Below, in pieces: positions 28,665 to 36,100 of a DNA stretch of 36,100 nt. This stretch comes from CAYWMQ01 sp964459635 (GTDB lineage Bacteria; Patescibacteriota; Minisyncoccia; Phycocordibacterales; UBA12088), in assembly GCA_964459635.1 (NCBI GenBank), contig CAYWMQ010000008.1, positions 1-36,100 on the forward strand. The letters run 5' to 3'. The notes below the pieces were generated by a model. That model had not been told where the DNA came from and searched no databases. It saw nothing but the letters and a program-made list of their open reading frames with translations. Every line of letters starts with the position of its first letter. The stretch's first letter is position 1. A program made the position numbers and the translations under genes.

Positions 28665-29396
28665 ATGGAGCACGAACTGCGCACATACTTCACTCGGTAT
28701 GGTTTTCCCGAAGAGGCGGCCGCGCTGTACCAGGCAGTGCTCGCGGGCGGACACCTGGGCGTGAGCGACATCGCGCGCACACTCACGATGCACCGACCAG
28801 CCGTGTATGACCTCGTGGCGCGCATGGAACAGGCCGGTTTTATAGTGCAGCGTCCGAGTGGCAAGCGGATGCACTACAGTGCTGCACCACCATCTTTCCT
28901 TGCAGAGTATGCGCGTGGTGCCGCTGCGCACGCGGCTGACCTTGCCGCACTGCTTGCACAAAAGTATGTCGCGCATGAGTCGCCTGCGGTGCGTGTACTA
29001 GAGGGAAAGGACGGCATCGCGGGTGCGTACATGGACGTGGTGCTTTCGCTACCGCACGGCGCCTCCTTCTACCACTACACTGCGGTCGCCGACCAAAAGA
29101 AGGTAGATGCGTACGTGCCGCGCGAGTATCGAGAAGTGCGTGACCGCAAGCAGCTCGAGCGGCTCACCATTGCGAGCGAGCATGCCCGAAGCAAAAAGCA
29201 GCCCCGGCTCGAGCGATACGTGAAGGTGTTTCCGGGCAAGGGAGGAGCCTTTGCTCAGAACGTTGACGTGTTTATCTACGGTTCAAAAGTATCCATTTTT
29301 TCCTTTGACTCGGAGCGGGCCGTCATTATAGATGACGAGCGTTTCGCGGGCTTTCACCGTGACATCTTCAAGCGCCTTTTCAAGGCGCTTGAGTAG
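28665..29396 (+). CDS. TrmB-family transcriptional regulator (copy 2)
   Basis: This 243-aa paralogue of the regulator at 24024 has an N-terminal winged helix (LRTYFTRYGFPEEAAALYQAVL, then RPAVYDLVARMEQAGFI) and a C-terminal domain ending YGSKVSIFSFDSERAVIIDDERFAGF, closely following copy 1. ATG 28665 (MEHELRTYF) is chosen because homology starts there and a dyad/-10 region lies just upstream. It is divergent from prs and may sense a nucleotide or sugar phosphate; the effector is unknown. Together the two copies bracket the salvage block. Confidence 0.85.
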   Translation: MEHELRTYFTRYGFPEEAAALYQAVLAGGHLGVSDIARTLTMHRPAVYDLVARMEQAGFIVQRPSGKRMHYSAAPPSFLAEYARGAAAHAADLAALLAQKYVAHESPAVRVLEGKDGIAGAYMDVVLSLPHGASFYHYTAVADQKKVDAYVPREYREVRDRKQLERLTIASEHARSKKQPRLERYVKVFPGKGGAFAQNVDVFIYGSKVSIFSFDSERAVIIDDERFAGFHRDIFKRLFKALE

Positions 29397-29579
29397 CTCG
29401 CACTACGTTGTACATCAGACACAGTCACCCACACATGGCTGCGTGACACTGAAAAAGAAGTGAATGAGCTGTGCCAAGCGCCGCTGTGTAATACGGGTGT
29501 CCTCTCAGGTGACCTGTGTATTTGCGGCCTCGCTGCGTACGGTATAGCATAGGAGCTTACGATTCATCCATGTTCGCGT

Positions 29580-31697
29580 ATGGCTTTTACGCTTCCCGCA
29601 CTCCTCTCGCTCTTCACACTTCTCGCTGTTTCAAGCGGAGTGTACTTTCTCGCACGCCGCTTTCATCTGCCGTATACCGTGATGCTCGTGGCGGTTGGTA
29701 CATTCGTGCTCGTGCCTCTTACGCTCTATGTGCCGGGGTTTCGTTTCATCCAAGAGTTTACCCTTACACCGGAGCTCCTTTTCTATCTTTTTCTGCCCGT
29801 ACTCATATTTGAGTCCGGCTACAACATTAGCATCAGGCGCTTTACCGAGAATGTCCGCACCATCAGTTTGCTCGCCGTGGTGTCGCTCCTTATCAGTGCG
29901 GGTTTCATAGCGGTATGTCTCTACTATGTGTTGCCGCTCTTGGGTCTCGCGGTGCCGTTCATACTTTGTCTCCTCTTTGGCGCACTCATAAGTGCGACCG
30001 ACCCTGTGGCCGTGCTCGCGCTCTTCAAAGACGTGGGGGCACCACGCCGGCTTACGCTTCTCTTTGAGGGCGAGAGCATCTTCAACGATGGTACCGCGGT
30101 CGCGCTGTTTCTCGTTGTCTTGGAGGTGGCGCTTCATGGGTACCATGGCGGTCTGACGGTGGCTGAGGGTCTCCTTACGTTTTTGATAATGGTATCGGGC
30201 GGTGCTCTCTTCGGCGTCATGCTGGGTGGTCTGTTCGCAAAAGCTGTGGGTGGTGCCCGCGGCAACGAGTTTGTGCAGATAACGCTCATGCTTGTGCTTG
30301 CCCATCTTTCGTTTATTCTCACAGACTTCTTGAGCCAGCATCTGGAGCTCTTCGGTTATCGCGTGCATCTTTCGGCTATCATCGCGACTACCCTCGCGAG
30401 CATGGTGCTGGGCAACTACGGACGTGCAAAGGTGCCGCCCCATGCAGAGGAGTTCGTAGAGAAGTTTTGGACGCAGTTCGCTTTTTTTGCAAACTCCCTC
30501 GTCTTTTTGCTCATCGGGCTCGTGTTTGTGCGTCTCCCTGTTTCGCTCGTTGATTTTGCGGTACCTATTCTGGTGGCGATAGCTGTTGTGGCTGCCGGTC
30601 GAGCCCTTTCCGTCTACCCCGTTACTCGCTTTGTGACTTGGATGCGTATAGAAGCGCCTATTCCGCGCGCATGGGAACATCTGCTCGCGTGGGGCAGTCT
30701 GCGCGGTGCACTCGCGGTCACCATGGTGCTCCTCATACCGGATGACCTCGCGTTTGCCGCTTGGCCCTACAGTTACTCGCCCAAAGAGTTCATACTTGCG
30801 CTTACGATCGGCTGCATTTTCATGACGCTCTTCATCAAGGCCACGACCATAGAGGCGCTTATGCAACGCCTGCAGGTCGGCACGCTCACCGCACAGGAAA
30901 AGATCGCGTTCGCCGCTGCGCGTAGCATTGTGCGTATGAAAGCGACCGCACGACTTGCACACTTTGAGTCGCGCGGCTACATCGCGCCCGCACTTGCGGC
31001 CGTGCTGCGACGCGAACAAGAAGAGCGGAGCGTGCGACAGAGCAGGCGGCATGCCGCCCACGGCTCCGCTGCGAGCGCGGAAGCAAGCGAGCGTGTGCTC
31101 CACATGTACGCTATAGGCGTGGAGCGTGCAATGCTGAAAACCTTGTACACATATGGCGAGGTCGACGAGAAGATATACCGTGCGGTACTTGATCATATCA
31201 CCACGCAGTTTGAGGCGCTTGATGATGGTATTACGACGCCTGAAATAGGGCAGCCCGTGCCCGATGTGTTCGAAAAGCTTGCCCAATTTGTGCGGCGCAT
31301 ATTCTTGCCATCGCACGCAGCGTTTACGTCTGTTGACAGGTATGTGTACTACCGTACCCACAGTGTGCTCGCGCGTACGGTCCTGCATGAGCTTGTGCTC
31401 ATGCAGAGCCAAGAGGAGGACGGTGCCTTCGACGCTGCTGCGTTTGGGGCGGTGCAAGCGCGTTATGAGCGATACCTGGAAGGCTCAACACGGAAGATGC
31501 GAGTGCTTGAAACGGAACAACACACAAGTATTACCCGTGTCGCAGAACGTCTTGTGCGTCATAGCGTACTTGAGGTGGAGGAAGGTGCCCTTGATGAGCT
31601 GTATGCGCGCGGGCTTCTCACGCCCAAGTCCTACATTGCACTTCGTGACGAGCTGGAAGAAGAGGCAGAGCGAATAAGCGACAATGAGCCACGCTGA
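29580..31697 (+). CDS. Na+/H+ antiporter, CPA1 (NhaP-like) family
   Basis: This 705-aa inner-membrane cation/proton exchanger has about 12 membrane helices in residues 1-430. The ion-binding region ISATDPVAVLALFKDVG and the following LFEGESIFNDGTAVALF are characteristic of CPA1. Residues from about 440 to 705 form a hydrophilic, helical cytoplasmic tail rich in Arg and Glu, probably regulatory. The tail is long compared with minimal NhaP proteins. The start is ATG 29580; AGGAG at 29551 is too distant to serve as its ribosome site. It appears to be a single gene. Confidence 0.92.
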   Translation: MAFTLPALLSLFTLLAVSSGVYFLARRFHLPYTVMLVAVGTFVLVPLTLYVPGFRFIQEFTLTPELLFYLFLPVLIFESGYNISIRRFTENVRTISLLAVVSLLISAGFIAVCLYYVLPLLGLAVPFILCLLFGALISATDPVAVLALFKDVGAPRRLTLLFEGESIFNDGTAVALFLVVLEVALHGYHGGLTVAEGLLTFLIMVSGGALFGVMLGGLFAKAVGGARGNEFVQITLMLVLAHLSFILTDFLSQHLELFGYRVHLSAIIATTLASMVLGNYGRAKVPPHAEEFVEKFWTQFAFFANSLVFLLIGLVFVRLPVSLVDFAVPILVAIAVVAAGRALSVYPVTRFVTWMRIEAPIPRAWEHLLAWGSLRGALAVTMVLLIPDDLAFAAWPYSYSPKEFILALTIGCIFMTLFIKATTIEALMQRLQVGTLTAQEKIAFAAARSIVRMKATARLAHFESRGYIAPALAAVLRREQEERSVRQSRRHAAHGSAASAEASERVLHMYAIGVERAMLKTLYTYGEVDEKIYRAVLDHITTQFEALDDGITTPEIGQPVPDVFEKLAQFVRRIFLPSHAAFTSVDRYVYYRTHSVLARTVLHELVLMQSQEEDGAFDAAAFGAVQARYERYLEGSTRKMRVLETEQHTSITRVAERLVRHSVLEVEEGALDELYARGLLTPKSYIALRDELEEEAERISDNEPR

Positions 31698-32082
31698 GAC
31701 GATATGTTCGGTGTGCTGTTATATTGCGCAAGCACATGTGTGAGCGGCGGCACGTGGCAACGAGCAACACTGCTTTACGTGATGCCCGTGAGAACGTGCC
31801 AGTTGAAAATTGGCGAATATCCCGCCGGCTCAGTTGATTTTGCGGATACACGTGGCACCCTTACTGTGAGCGTCTGAAAGCATGAGCCGTCTTCTCGGTC
31901 TATCACGGCGGCATAGCTGCTCGCGGTTGGAATAGTCGCTGGCAGAGTATATCAGCCGAATAACTAATGTGGACCAATGACCGACGTGTTGTGTCCAGTT
32001 CTTGGACGTGCTGGTCGCCAGCTATGCATAAATATGGCTAGACATAGCCACGCAATACAAGCGAATGCACCCGTTGTGAGGC
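31698..32082. other. Long intergenic stretch with short hairpins
   Basis: About 385 bp without a confident gene. One 57-codon frame (ATG 31704 to TGA 31877, MFGVLLYCAS onward) begins 6 nt after the antiporter stop but has no Shine-Dalgarno site or recognisable motif. Short dyads GTCCA-GTTCT-TGGAC (31993-32007) and TGGCTA-GACA-TAGCCA (32035-32050) lie before the next promoter. Confidence 0.35.
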
Positions 32083-32112
32083 TTGACAAAAACACAAATG
32101 TGTGTATATAAT
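32083..32112 (+). promoter_or_regulatory. Near-consensus sigma70 promoter
   Basis: TTGACA (32083-32088), an 18-bp spacer and TATAAT (32107-32112). Both hexamers match consensus exactly, the best promoter in the window. The predicted leader is about 40 nt. Confidence 0.85.
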
Positions 32113-32158
32113 AGGTTGAAATCTGCAGAACATGTAAAACACAAAAAGGAGTAAAAAG

Positions 32159-32365
32159 ATGCGCCCGATGACCTTTGTTGAACGGGTTTGCGCTTACTGG
32201 GCGCTGCCCGAGGAACGAAGAAGCCAGTTTCAGGGGCCTCAAATTGAGGCTTACCATCTGCGGCTCGGTATGGTGGCGGAGCCGATCACGGTGGAAGACA
32301 GGCGGGCGATGTGGCAGGAAGCGTTCGCTGATGTCCTGCTAAGTTTGCCGGCCTTTGCTCGGTAA
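32159..32365 (+). CDS. Small hypothetical protein (68 aa), strongly expressed context
   Basis: The 68-aa protein is probably helical (FVERVCAYWALPEERRSQF, then VEDRRAMWQEAFADVLLSL), with no signal peptide or membrane segment. The start is set by AAGGAG 7 nt upstream. It is a self-contained unit: consensus promoter, leader, ribosome site, gene and terminator. I do not recognise a family. Confidence 0.7.
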   Translation: MRPMTFVERVCAYWALPEERRSQFQGPQIEAYHLRLGMVAEPITVEDRRAMWQEAFADVLLSLPAFAR

Positions 32366-32387
32366 GCACGAGCGCATACTGCACCAC

Positions 32388-32430
32388 GCCCGCCTTGAGC
32401 CATTTCGGCCAAGGCGGGCATTGCATTATT
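32388..32430 (+). terminator. Rho-independent terminator
   Basis: Stem GCCCGCCTTG (32388-32397) / CAAGGCGGGC (32410-32419) with inner GCC/GGC pairs, followed by ATTGCATTATT. Confidence 0.75.
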
Positions 32431-32546
32431 GCTTCCTCACGCAGTCTCCTTCTTCGTTGGTGTAGGTTTTTGGAATACGGCGGGGTTACTGTCGCGCCTA
32501 CCTTGTGTGTTACAAGGTTCTTGATCCATGTAATAAGAAAGAGACC

Positions 32547-33527
32547 ATGAAAAATATACTACTCGCGTTTGCGCTGATGATGAGTGCAGCATCCATTTTA
32601 CTTGGTACTGCGCATACAGCTGCCGCAAATGAGAACACGAGCGCTTCCTATACGGAGTGGGGAAGCTCGGATTCTACCAGCGCACCGCTCTACTGGGGCG
32701 GAGAAACATTCGCTGATCTGGAAGAACTTATTGAACGCTTACGCGTGTTCCTTGAAGAGTTTCGCGCACGTCAAGACGACGCGTACCCCGGTACGAGCGC
32801 CGCACAGGTGAATGTCACGACGGAAGCGGCGACGGATGTGGACGAGGAGAGTGCACGACTCAACGGCGAGCTTGAGCTTAACAGCGAGGATGCGGCAGAG
32901 GTGTGGTTCGAGTACGGCATGTCGCGTGATGGCATGACTGAGCGGACGGAGATACGAACGTTCGACACGGACGATGAAGATGATGGCATGATCTCATTCT
33001 TCGCCACAGTGAGCGACTTGAATGAAGACACGGAGTATTACTTTCGCGCGGTCGCAGAGGATGAAGAAGGCGGACGAGACACGGGGGAGCGTTTGACGTT
33101 CCGCACGAGTGAAGAAGATGCAGATGAGGACACGGAGGACGACGACTTGGATGAAATGCCTGACATACGTACGGGCTCTACCGAGTCGGTGACGAACAGA
33201 AGCGCGGTGCTCGAGGGAAGCGTAGAGATGAATGACCTATCGGACGGCACCGTGTTCTTCGTATACAGCGAAGAGGAAGAGCTGGTGCAGGATGTTGCGG
33301 AGGATTACAGCACCTTTGAGGAAGTGGAAGAAAACGATAGCTCACTATGGGGCGGCTTGGTAGACAGCGGTGTGTCAGACGACAGCGACTTCTCGCTTGA
33401 GGTGGAGGAGCTGGAAGATGACACCACATACTACTACGCGGCTGTCATCGCGTACGAAGATGAGGATGGTGAAGAGGTCATGCGGACCGGTGCGGTGCGC
33501 AGCTTTACCACCGACGACTCCGAATAA
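32547..33527 (+). CDS. Exported acidic protein with two FN3-like repeats
   Basis: This 326-aa protein starts at ATG 32547 (MKNILLAFALMMSA), a clear signal peptide cleaved near TAAA-NEN. Two similar beta-sandwich repeats follow at about residues 90-200 and 212-325, each with an ARLNGELEL / AVLEGSVEM strand, an L--DT-YYFRAV / LEDDTTYYYAAV strand and a RLTFRTSEE / RSFTTDDSE end, the pattern of fibronectin type III modules common in Parcubacteria surface proteins. It is very acidic (Asp/Glu-rich linkers), which may bind cations. No C-terminal membrane anchor is visible, so it is likely secreted or cell-surface bound. Confidence 0.82.
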   Translation: MKNILLAFALMMSAASILLGTAHTAAANENTSASYTEWGSSDSTSAPLYWGGETFADLEELIERLRVFLEEFRARQDDAYPGTSAAQVNVTTEAATDVDEESARLNGELELNSEDAAEVWFEYGMSRDGMTERTEIRTFDTDDEDDGMISFFATVSDLNEDTEYYFRAVAEDEEGGRDTGERLTFRTSEEDADEDTEDDDLDEMPDIRTGSTESVTNRSAVLEGSVEMNDLSDGTVFFVYSEEEELVQDVAEDYSTFEEVEENDSSLWGGLVDSGVSDDSDFSLEVEELEDDTTYYYAAVIAYEDEDGEEVMRTGAVRSFTTDDSE

Positions 33528-33553
33528 TCACGCTGCTTGTCCGAGGCCATGTG

Positions 33554-33587
33554 CGTACGAAGCCGCGCTCCGGCGCGGCTTCGTACG
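33554..33587 (+). terminator. Long hairpin after the FN3-like gene
   Basis: Perfect 15-bp stem CGTACGAAGCCGCGC / GCGCGGCTTCGTACG with loop TCCG, 26 nt after the stop. There is no T-tract, but it is strong enough to protect or help end the mRNA. Confidence 0.6.
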
Positions 33588-33728
33588 AGCCCGGTAATCC
33601 TCGTACTGTGCGGCACAGTATGCCACCCTGCACGCATCTTTGCCGTTTTGCATTTTCGCTGCACATGTGTTTCTGTAGTCATACGCGTGCTTTATGACGT
33701 GAGCACAGCAGCGACCGTTACGAACATC

Positions 33729-34709
33729 ATGCATACACGTGATAGCTCAACAGAAGAGTCGGCCCTGGTACTCCAAGGGCTCACGAAGTCGTACAAGAGT
33801 ACGGACGTGCTCAAAGGTATCGATCTCACGGTTGCGCGCGGCACCATGCTCGCACTTCTTGGACCTAATGGCGCAGGCAAAACCACCACCGTGCGTATCC
33901 TATCCACGCTGCTTGAGCCCGACTCCGGCAGTGCGCGCGTATTGGGCTACGATGTGGTGCGTGATGCGCGGCGCGTGCGCGAGGTCATCGGTCTTACGGG
34001 CCAGTACGCCGCTGTGGATGAGTTCCTGACGGGGCGTGAGAATCTTCGCTTGATGGGCCGCCTCTACCACCTTTCCGGAGAGCGTGCGCGTGCGCGTGCC
34101 GACGAGCTTTTGGCGATGTTCGAGCTCACAGACGCGGCAGACAGGGCGGCCAAGACATATTCGGGTGGCATGCGGCGTCGGCTTGACCTTGCGCTATCGC
34201 TCGTGGCGTCTCCTCCGGTCATATTTCTTGACGAGCCGACGACCGGCCTTGACCCGCGCTCGCGCCTTGCCATGTGGGACAACATACAGCGGCTCAAGCG
34301 CGAAGGGGCGACCATCCTCCTTACCACGCAGTACCTTGAGGAGGCGGATAAGCTTGCGGACCGTATTGCGGTGCTTGATCATGGCACGATAATCGCCGAA
34401 GGTACTTCAGACGATCTCAAGGCGCGCGTCGGAACGGAGCGCATCGAGCTCATCATTGATCCTTCCAGCGACTTCCGGCACGCGCTCTCGCTTGTCACCG
34501 GGGAGGGACTCGCACACGACGAAGAGGCCCGCACCATTTCCGTGTCGACCGACGGAAGCGTAGCGGAGATAAAGCGCGTGCTTGATGTGATATACGAAGC
34601 AGGCATCGACCTGTCGGGCATGTCGGTGCATAAACCGACGCTCGACGATGTGTTCCTGCGTCTCACGGGCCGCGACCCTGCCGAGGAAGCGACCGGCACT
34701 AATGCATAG
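33729..34709 (+). CDS. ABC transporter ATP-binding protein (DrrA type)
   Basis: This 326-aa cytoplasmic ATPase belongs to an ABC-2 exporter. Walker A is GPNGAGKTTT, signature YSGGMRRRLDLA and Walker B VIFLDEPTTGLD, with the switch region TTQYLEEADKLADR; the C-terminal approximately 100 residues form the DrrA-type regulatory domain ending SVHKPTLDDVFLRLTGR. ATG 33729 is chosen because the frame upstream (open from 33537) runs through the hairpin region and lacks homology. Its stop overlaps the permease start, so the pair is coupled. Substrates of such pairs include drugs and lipids; the one here is unknown. Confidence 0.93.
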   Translation: MHTRDSSTEESALVLQGLTKSYKSTDVLKGIDLTVARGTMLALLGPNGAGKTTTVRILSTLLEPDSGSARVLGYDVVRDARRVREVIGLTGQYAAVDEFLTGRENLRLMGRLYHLSGERARARADELLAMFELTDAADRAAKTYSGGMRRRLDLALSLVASPPVIFLDEPTTGLDPRSRLAMWDNIQRLKREGATILLTTQYLEEADKLADRIAVLDHGTIIAEGTSDDLKARVGTERIELIIDPSSDFRHALSLVTGEGLAHDEEARTISVSTDGSVAEIKRVLDVIYEAGIDLSGMSVHKPTLDDVFLRLTGRDPAEEATGTNA

Positions 34710-35499
34710 TTTGCGTATGACCGTCTCACACACATTCCAGTCAGGCGTATCGGATTATGTTGTGCTCATTGCGCGGAGCCTAAAGCATATCTTCAAGAAC
34801 ATGGACCAGCTCTTGGGCCTTACCGTACAGCCGGTGATGTTCATGCTGCTCTTTGGCTACGTGTTCGGCGGCGCGATAGGCACAAGTGAGGGGAGCTATA
34901 TCAATTTTCTCGTCGCAGGCATTCTCGTGCAGATGGCGGCGTTCGGCGCCACGACCGTGTCGCTCAGCATCGCAACAGATGTGCGCAGGGGCATCGTAGA
35001 CCGCATCAAGACTCTGCCCATTGCAGGTGGCGCGTTGCTTATTGGCCACGTCACTGCCGACCTGGTGCGCAACGTGCTCTCATCGCTCATACTGCTTGCC
35101 GTTGCGTTCCTCATGGGCTTCAGGCCGGTTGCGGGTATGTCCGAGTGGCTCATGATCGCGGGAATATTGGTCGCGTTCACGTTTGCCATTTCTTGGGTAT
35201 TTGCGGTGATCGGTCTTTTGGCGCGGAGTGTCGAGGCGGTGCAGTGGCTCGGCTTCTTCATTATTTTTCCCCTCACATTCGCCAGTGCGGCGTTTGTCCC
35301 CACCGACACCATGCCGAAGTACCTGCGTATATTTGCGGAGAATCAGCCCGTGACGCACACCATCGAGGCCGTGCGTGCGCTCATGCTTGGAAACGAAGTC
35401 GGAAGCCATGCATGGATAGCTCTGGTGTGGTGGTTCGCGCTCATCGCAGTAGCTGCGCCACTTGCGGCACGTGTGTTCAGGAAGCGTGTGGCTGCCTAG
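34702..35499 (+). CDS. ABC-2 type transporter permease (DrrB type)
   Basis: This 265-aa inner-membrane partner of the preceding ATPase has about six membrane helices, starting near LLGLTVQPVMFMLLFGYVFGG. RGIVDRIKTLPIAGGALLIGHVTADLV is the conserved coupling region of ABC-2 permeases, and FIIFPLTFASAAFVPTDTMP is the typical late motif. ATG 34702 overlaps the ATPase stop by 8 nt; ATG 34717 is an alternative. A terminator closes the operon. Confidence 0.92.
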   Translation: MHSLRMTVSHTFQSGVSDYVVLIARSLKHIFKNMDQLLGLTVQPVMFMLLFGYVFGGAIGTSEGSYINFLVAGILVQMAAFGATTVSLSIATDVRRGIVDRIKTLPIAGGALLIGHVTADLVRNVLSSLILLAVAFLMGFRPVAGMSEWLMIAGILVAFTFAISWVFAVIGLLARSVEAVQWLGFFIIFPLTFASAAFVPTDTMPKYLRIFAENQPVTHTIEAVRALMLGNEVGSHAWIALVWWFALIAVAAPLAARVFRKRVAA

Positions 35500-35527
35500 G
35501 GGGTGGGGCAATGATAGATACATATAA

Positions 35528-35554
35528 GAGCCACACAGCGTTGCTGTGTGGCTC
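35528..35554 (+). terminator. Terminator of the ABC exporter operon
   Basis: Perfect 12-bp stem GAGCCACACAGC / GCTGTGTGGCTC with loop GTT, followed by CTGTTCTGTCG. It lies between convergent genes and may work in both directions. Confidence 0.75.
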
Positions 35555-35579
35555 CTGTTCTGTCGTCTCTACGTGGTGC

Positions 35580-35993
35580 TCAGATAACCCTGCCGACTCC
35601 ACCTGAAGAACTCGTGTAGATATGGTTGAGCGCGTGGAGCAGCATGTTTACATGCTCAACCGCATCGCTCGCTTGTCGCGTGCTGTCGATGTGCTGTTGT
35701 TTCAACCTGCCCTCAGGGCTCACCGCATAGCCCTCGTGCGTCACCCTCACGGTGCAGCACATGAATTCGCTTGTTCCGTAGAGCTTCAGCCACACCTCCA
35801 GCACATCTGTGCCAAGACCCCTGAAGACCACCTTGTCACGGAGACTTTCATCCGCGAACAAGCGCAAGCGCGATGCAGGCCAATGAAACACGGCTTCGTA
35901 CCTCTGCTTCTGCTGGTGACGGCTCATCACTTTGTGAGTGAAATAACCGGTAGCATAGAGCAGCGCGCATACGACCAGTTCTTCCCAAGTCAT
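35580..35993 (-). CDS. Small membrane-anchored hypothetical protein
   Basis: This 137-aa protein has one N-terminal hydrophobic segment (about residues 5-20) and a basic stretch (SRHQQKQR), then a soluble domain with a beta-rich core (LRLFADESLRDKVVF, VLEVWLKLYGT, TVRVTHEGYAV) and a helical C-terminus. The topology would leave the soluble domain in the cytoplasm. I do not recognise the family. A purine-rich ribosome site (AAGGGGTTGGAAAG) precedes ATG 35993, and a good promoter lies further upstream. Confidence 0.65.
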   Translation of the reverse strand: MTWEELVVCALLYATGYFTHKVMSRHQQKQRYEAVFHWPASRLRLFADESLRDKVVFRGLGTDVLEVWLKLYGTSEFMCCTVRVTHEGYAVSPEGRLKQQHIDSTRQASDAVEHVNMLLHALNHIYTSSSGGVGRVI

Positions 35994-36022
35994 CTTTCCA
36001 ACCCCTTCTTACTGCCGTCTGC

Positions 36023-36051
36023 AAAATAGCACAGGTATTATCGTATGTCAA
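36023..36051 (-). promoter_or_regulatory. Sigma70 promoter for the 35993 gene
   Basis: On the minus strand, TTGACA (36046-36051), a 17-bp spacer and TATTTT (36023-36028), giving a leader of about 25 nt with the purine-rich ribosome site. Confidence 0.65.
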
Positions 36052-36100
36052 TTTTTGCCGAGCACTAAAGTGCTGCGAGAATGACCATCAAGACCTGTAT

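Noticed and set aside
29631..31457. A 608-codon minus-strand reading frame
   Set aside because: It lies wholly antisense to the clear Na+/H+ antiporter gene; the frame is an effect of GC-biased codons and its Arg/His-rich translation has no motif.

Overview
The window looks like a scaffold from a streamlined, moderately GC-rich bacterium of the Candidate Phyla Radiation (Patescibacteria, Parcubacteria-like). This is inferred from short intergenic spacers, many small lineage-specific hypothetical genes, -10 boxes lying only 7-10 nt before start codons (leaderless mRNAs), a Parcubacteria-type large serine recombinase, and nucleotide salvage genes. TGA is used as a stop, so the recoded Gracilibacteria/Absconditabacteria are unlikely. 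Three runs of exactly 100 N (9162-9261, 12285-12384, 25728-25827) are scaffold gaps of unknown true size.

Layout. 1-2122: ftsE, a small DUF3850/ASCH gene and ftsX, separated by spacers of short periodic repeats. 2156-3587: two minus-strand genes of unknown function. 3829-9145: pyrG (CTP synthase), then a three-gene cluster: a DUF1704/MATCAP-like metallopeptidase, a 7TM membrane protein and an ATP-grasp ligase fused to a retropepsin-like protease. 9409-12284: an exported beta-rich protein and three hypothetical genes with strong Shine-Dalgarno sites and terminators. 12385-12547: the 3' part of tRNA-Gln(CUG), present twice, followed by a hairpin-rich stretch and a terminator. 12735-about 17800: a lower-GC mobile island with two membrane-anchored proteins, a serine recombinase, a C5 cytosine methyltransferase and a Vsr endonuclease. 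18209-23814: a hypothetical gene behind a palindromic control region, a TIM-barrel protein, an HD hydrolase, a YCII/VOC/DUF1428 cluster and a 5'(3')-nucleotidase. 24002-29396: nucleotide/PRPP salvage genes (histidine phosphatase, NUDIX, apt, prs) bracketed by two TrmB-type regulators, plus a remnant of rsgA. 29580-36051: a Na+/H+ antiporter, a 68-aa gene behind a near-consensus promoter, an FN3-like exported protein, a DrrAB-type ABC exporter and a small membrane protein.

How the genes work together. FtsEX is the divisome ABC complex. pyrG, apt, prs, the nucleotidase and NUDIX form a nucleotide salvage set, probably controlled by the TrmB pair through shared operator-like sites. The MATCAP-like peptidase, 7TM protein and ATP-grasp/retropepsin protein look like a membrane-linked peptide or protein-tail ligation and removal system. 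It resembles eukaryotic tubulin tyrosination and detyrosination, and it is the most interesting system here.
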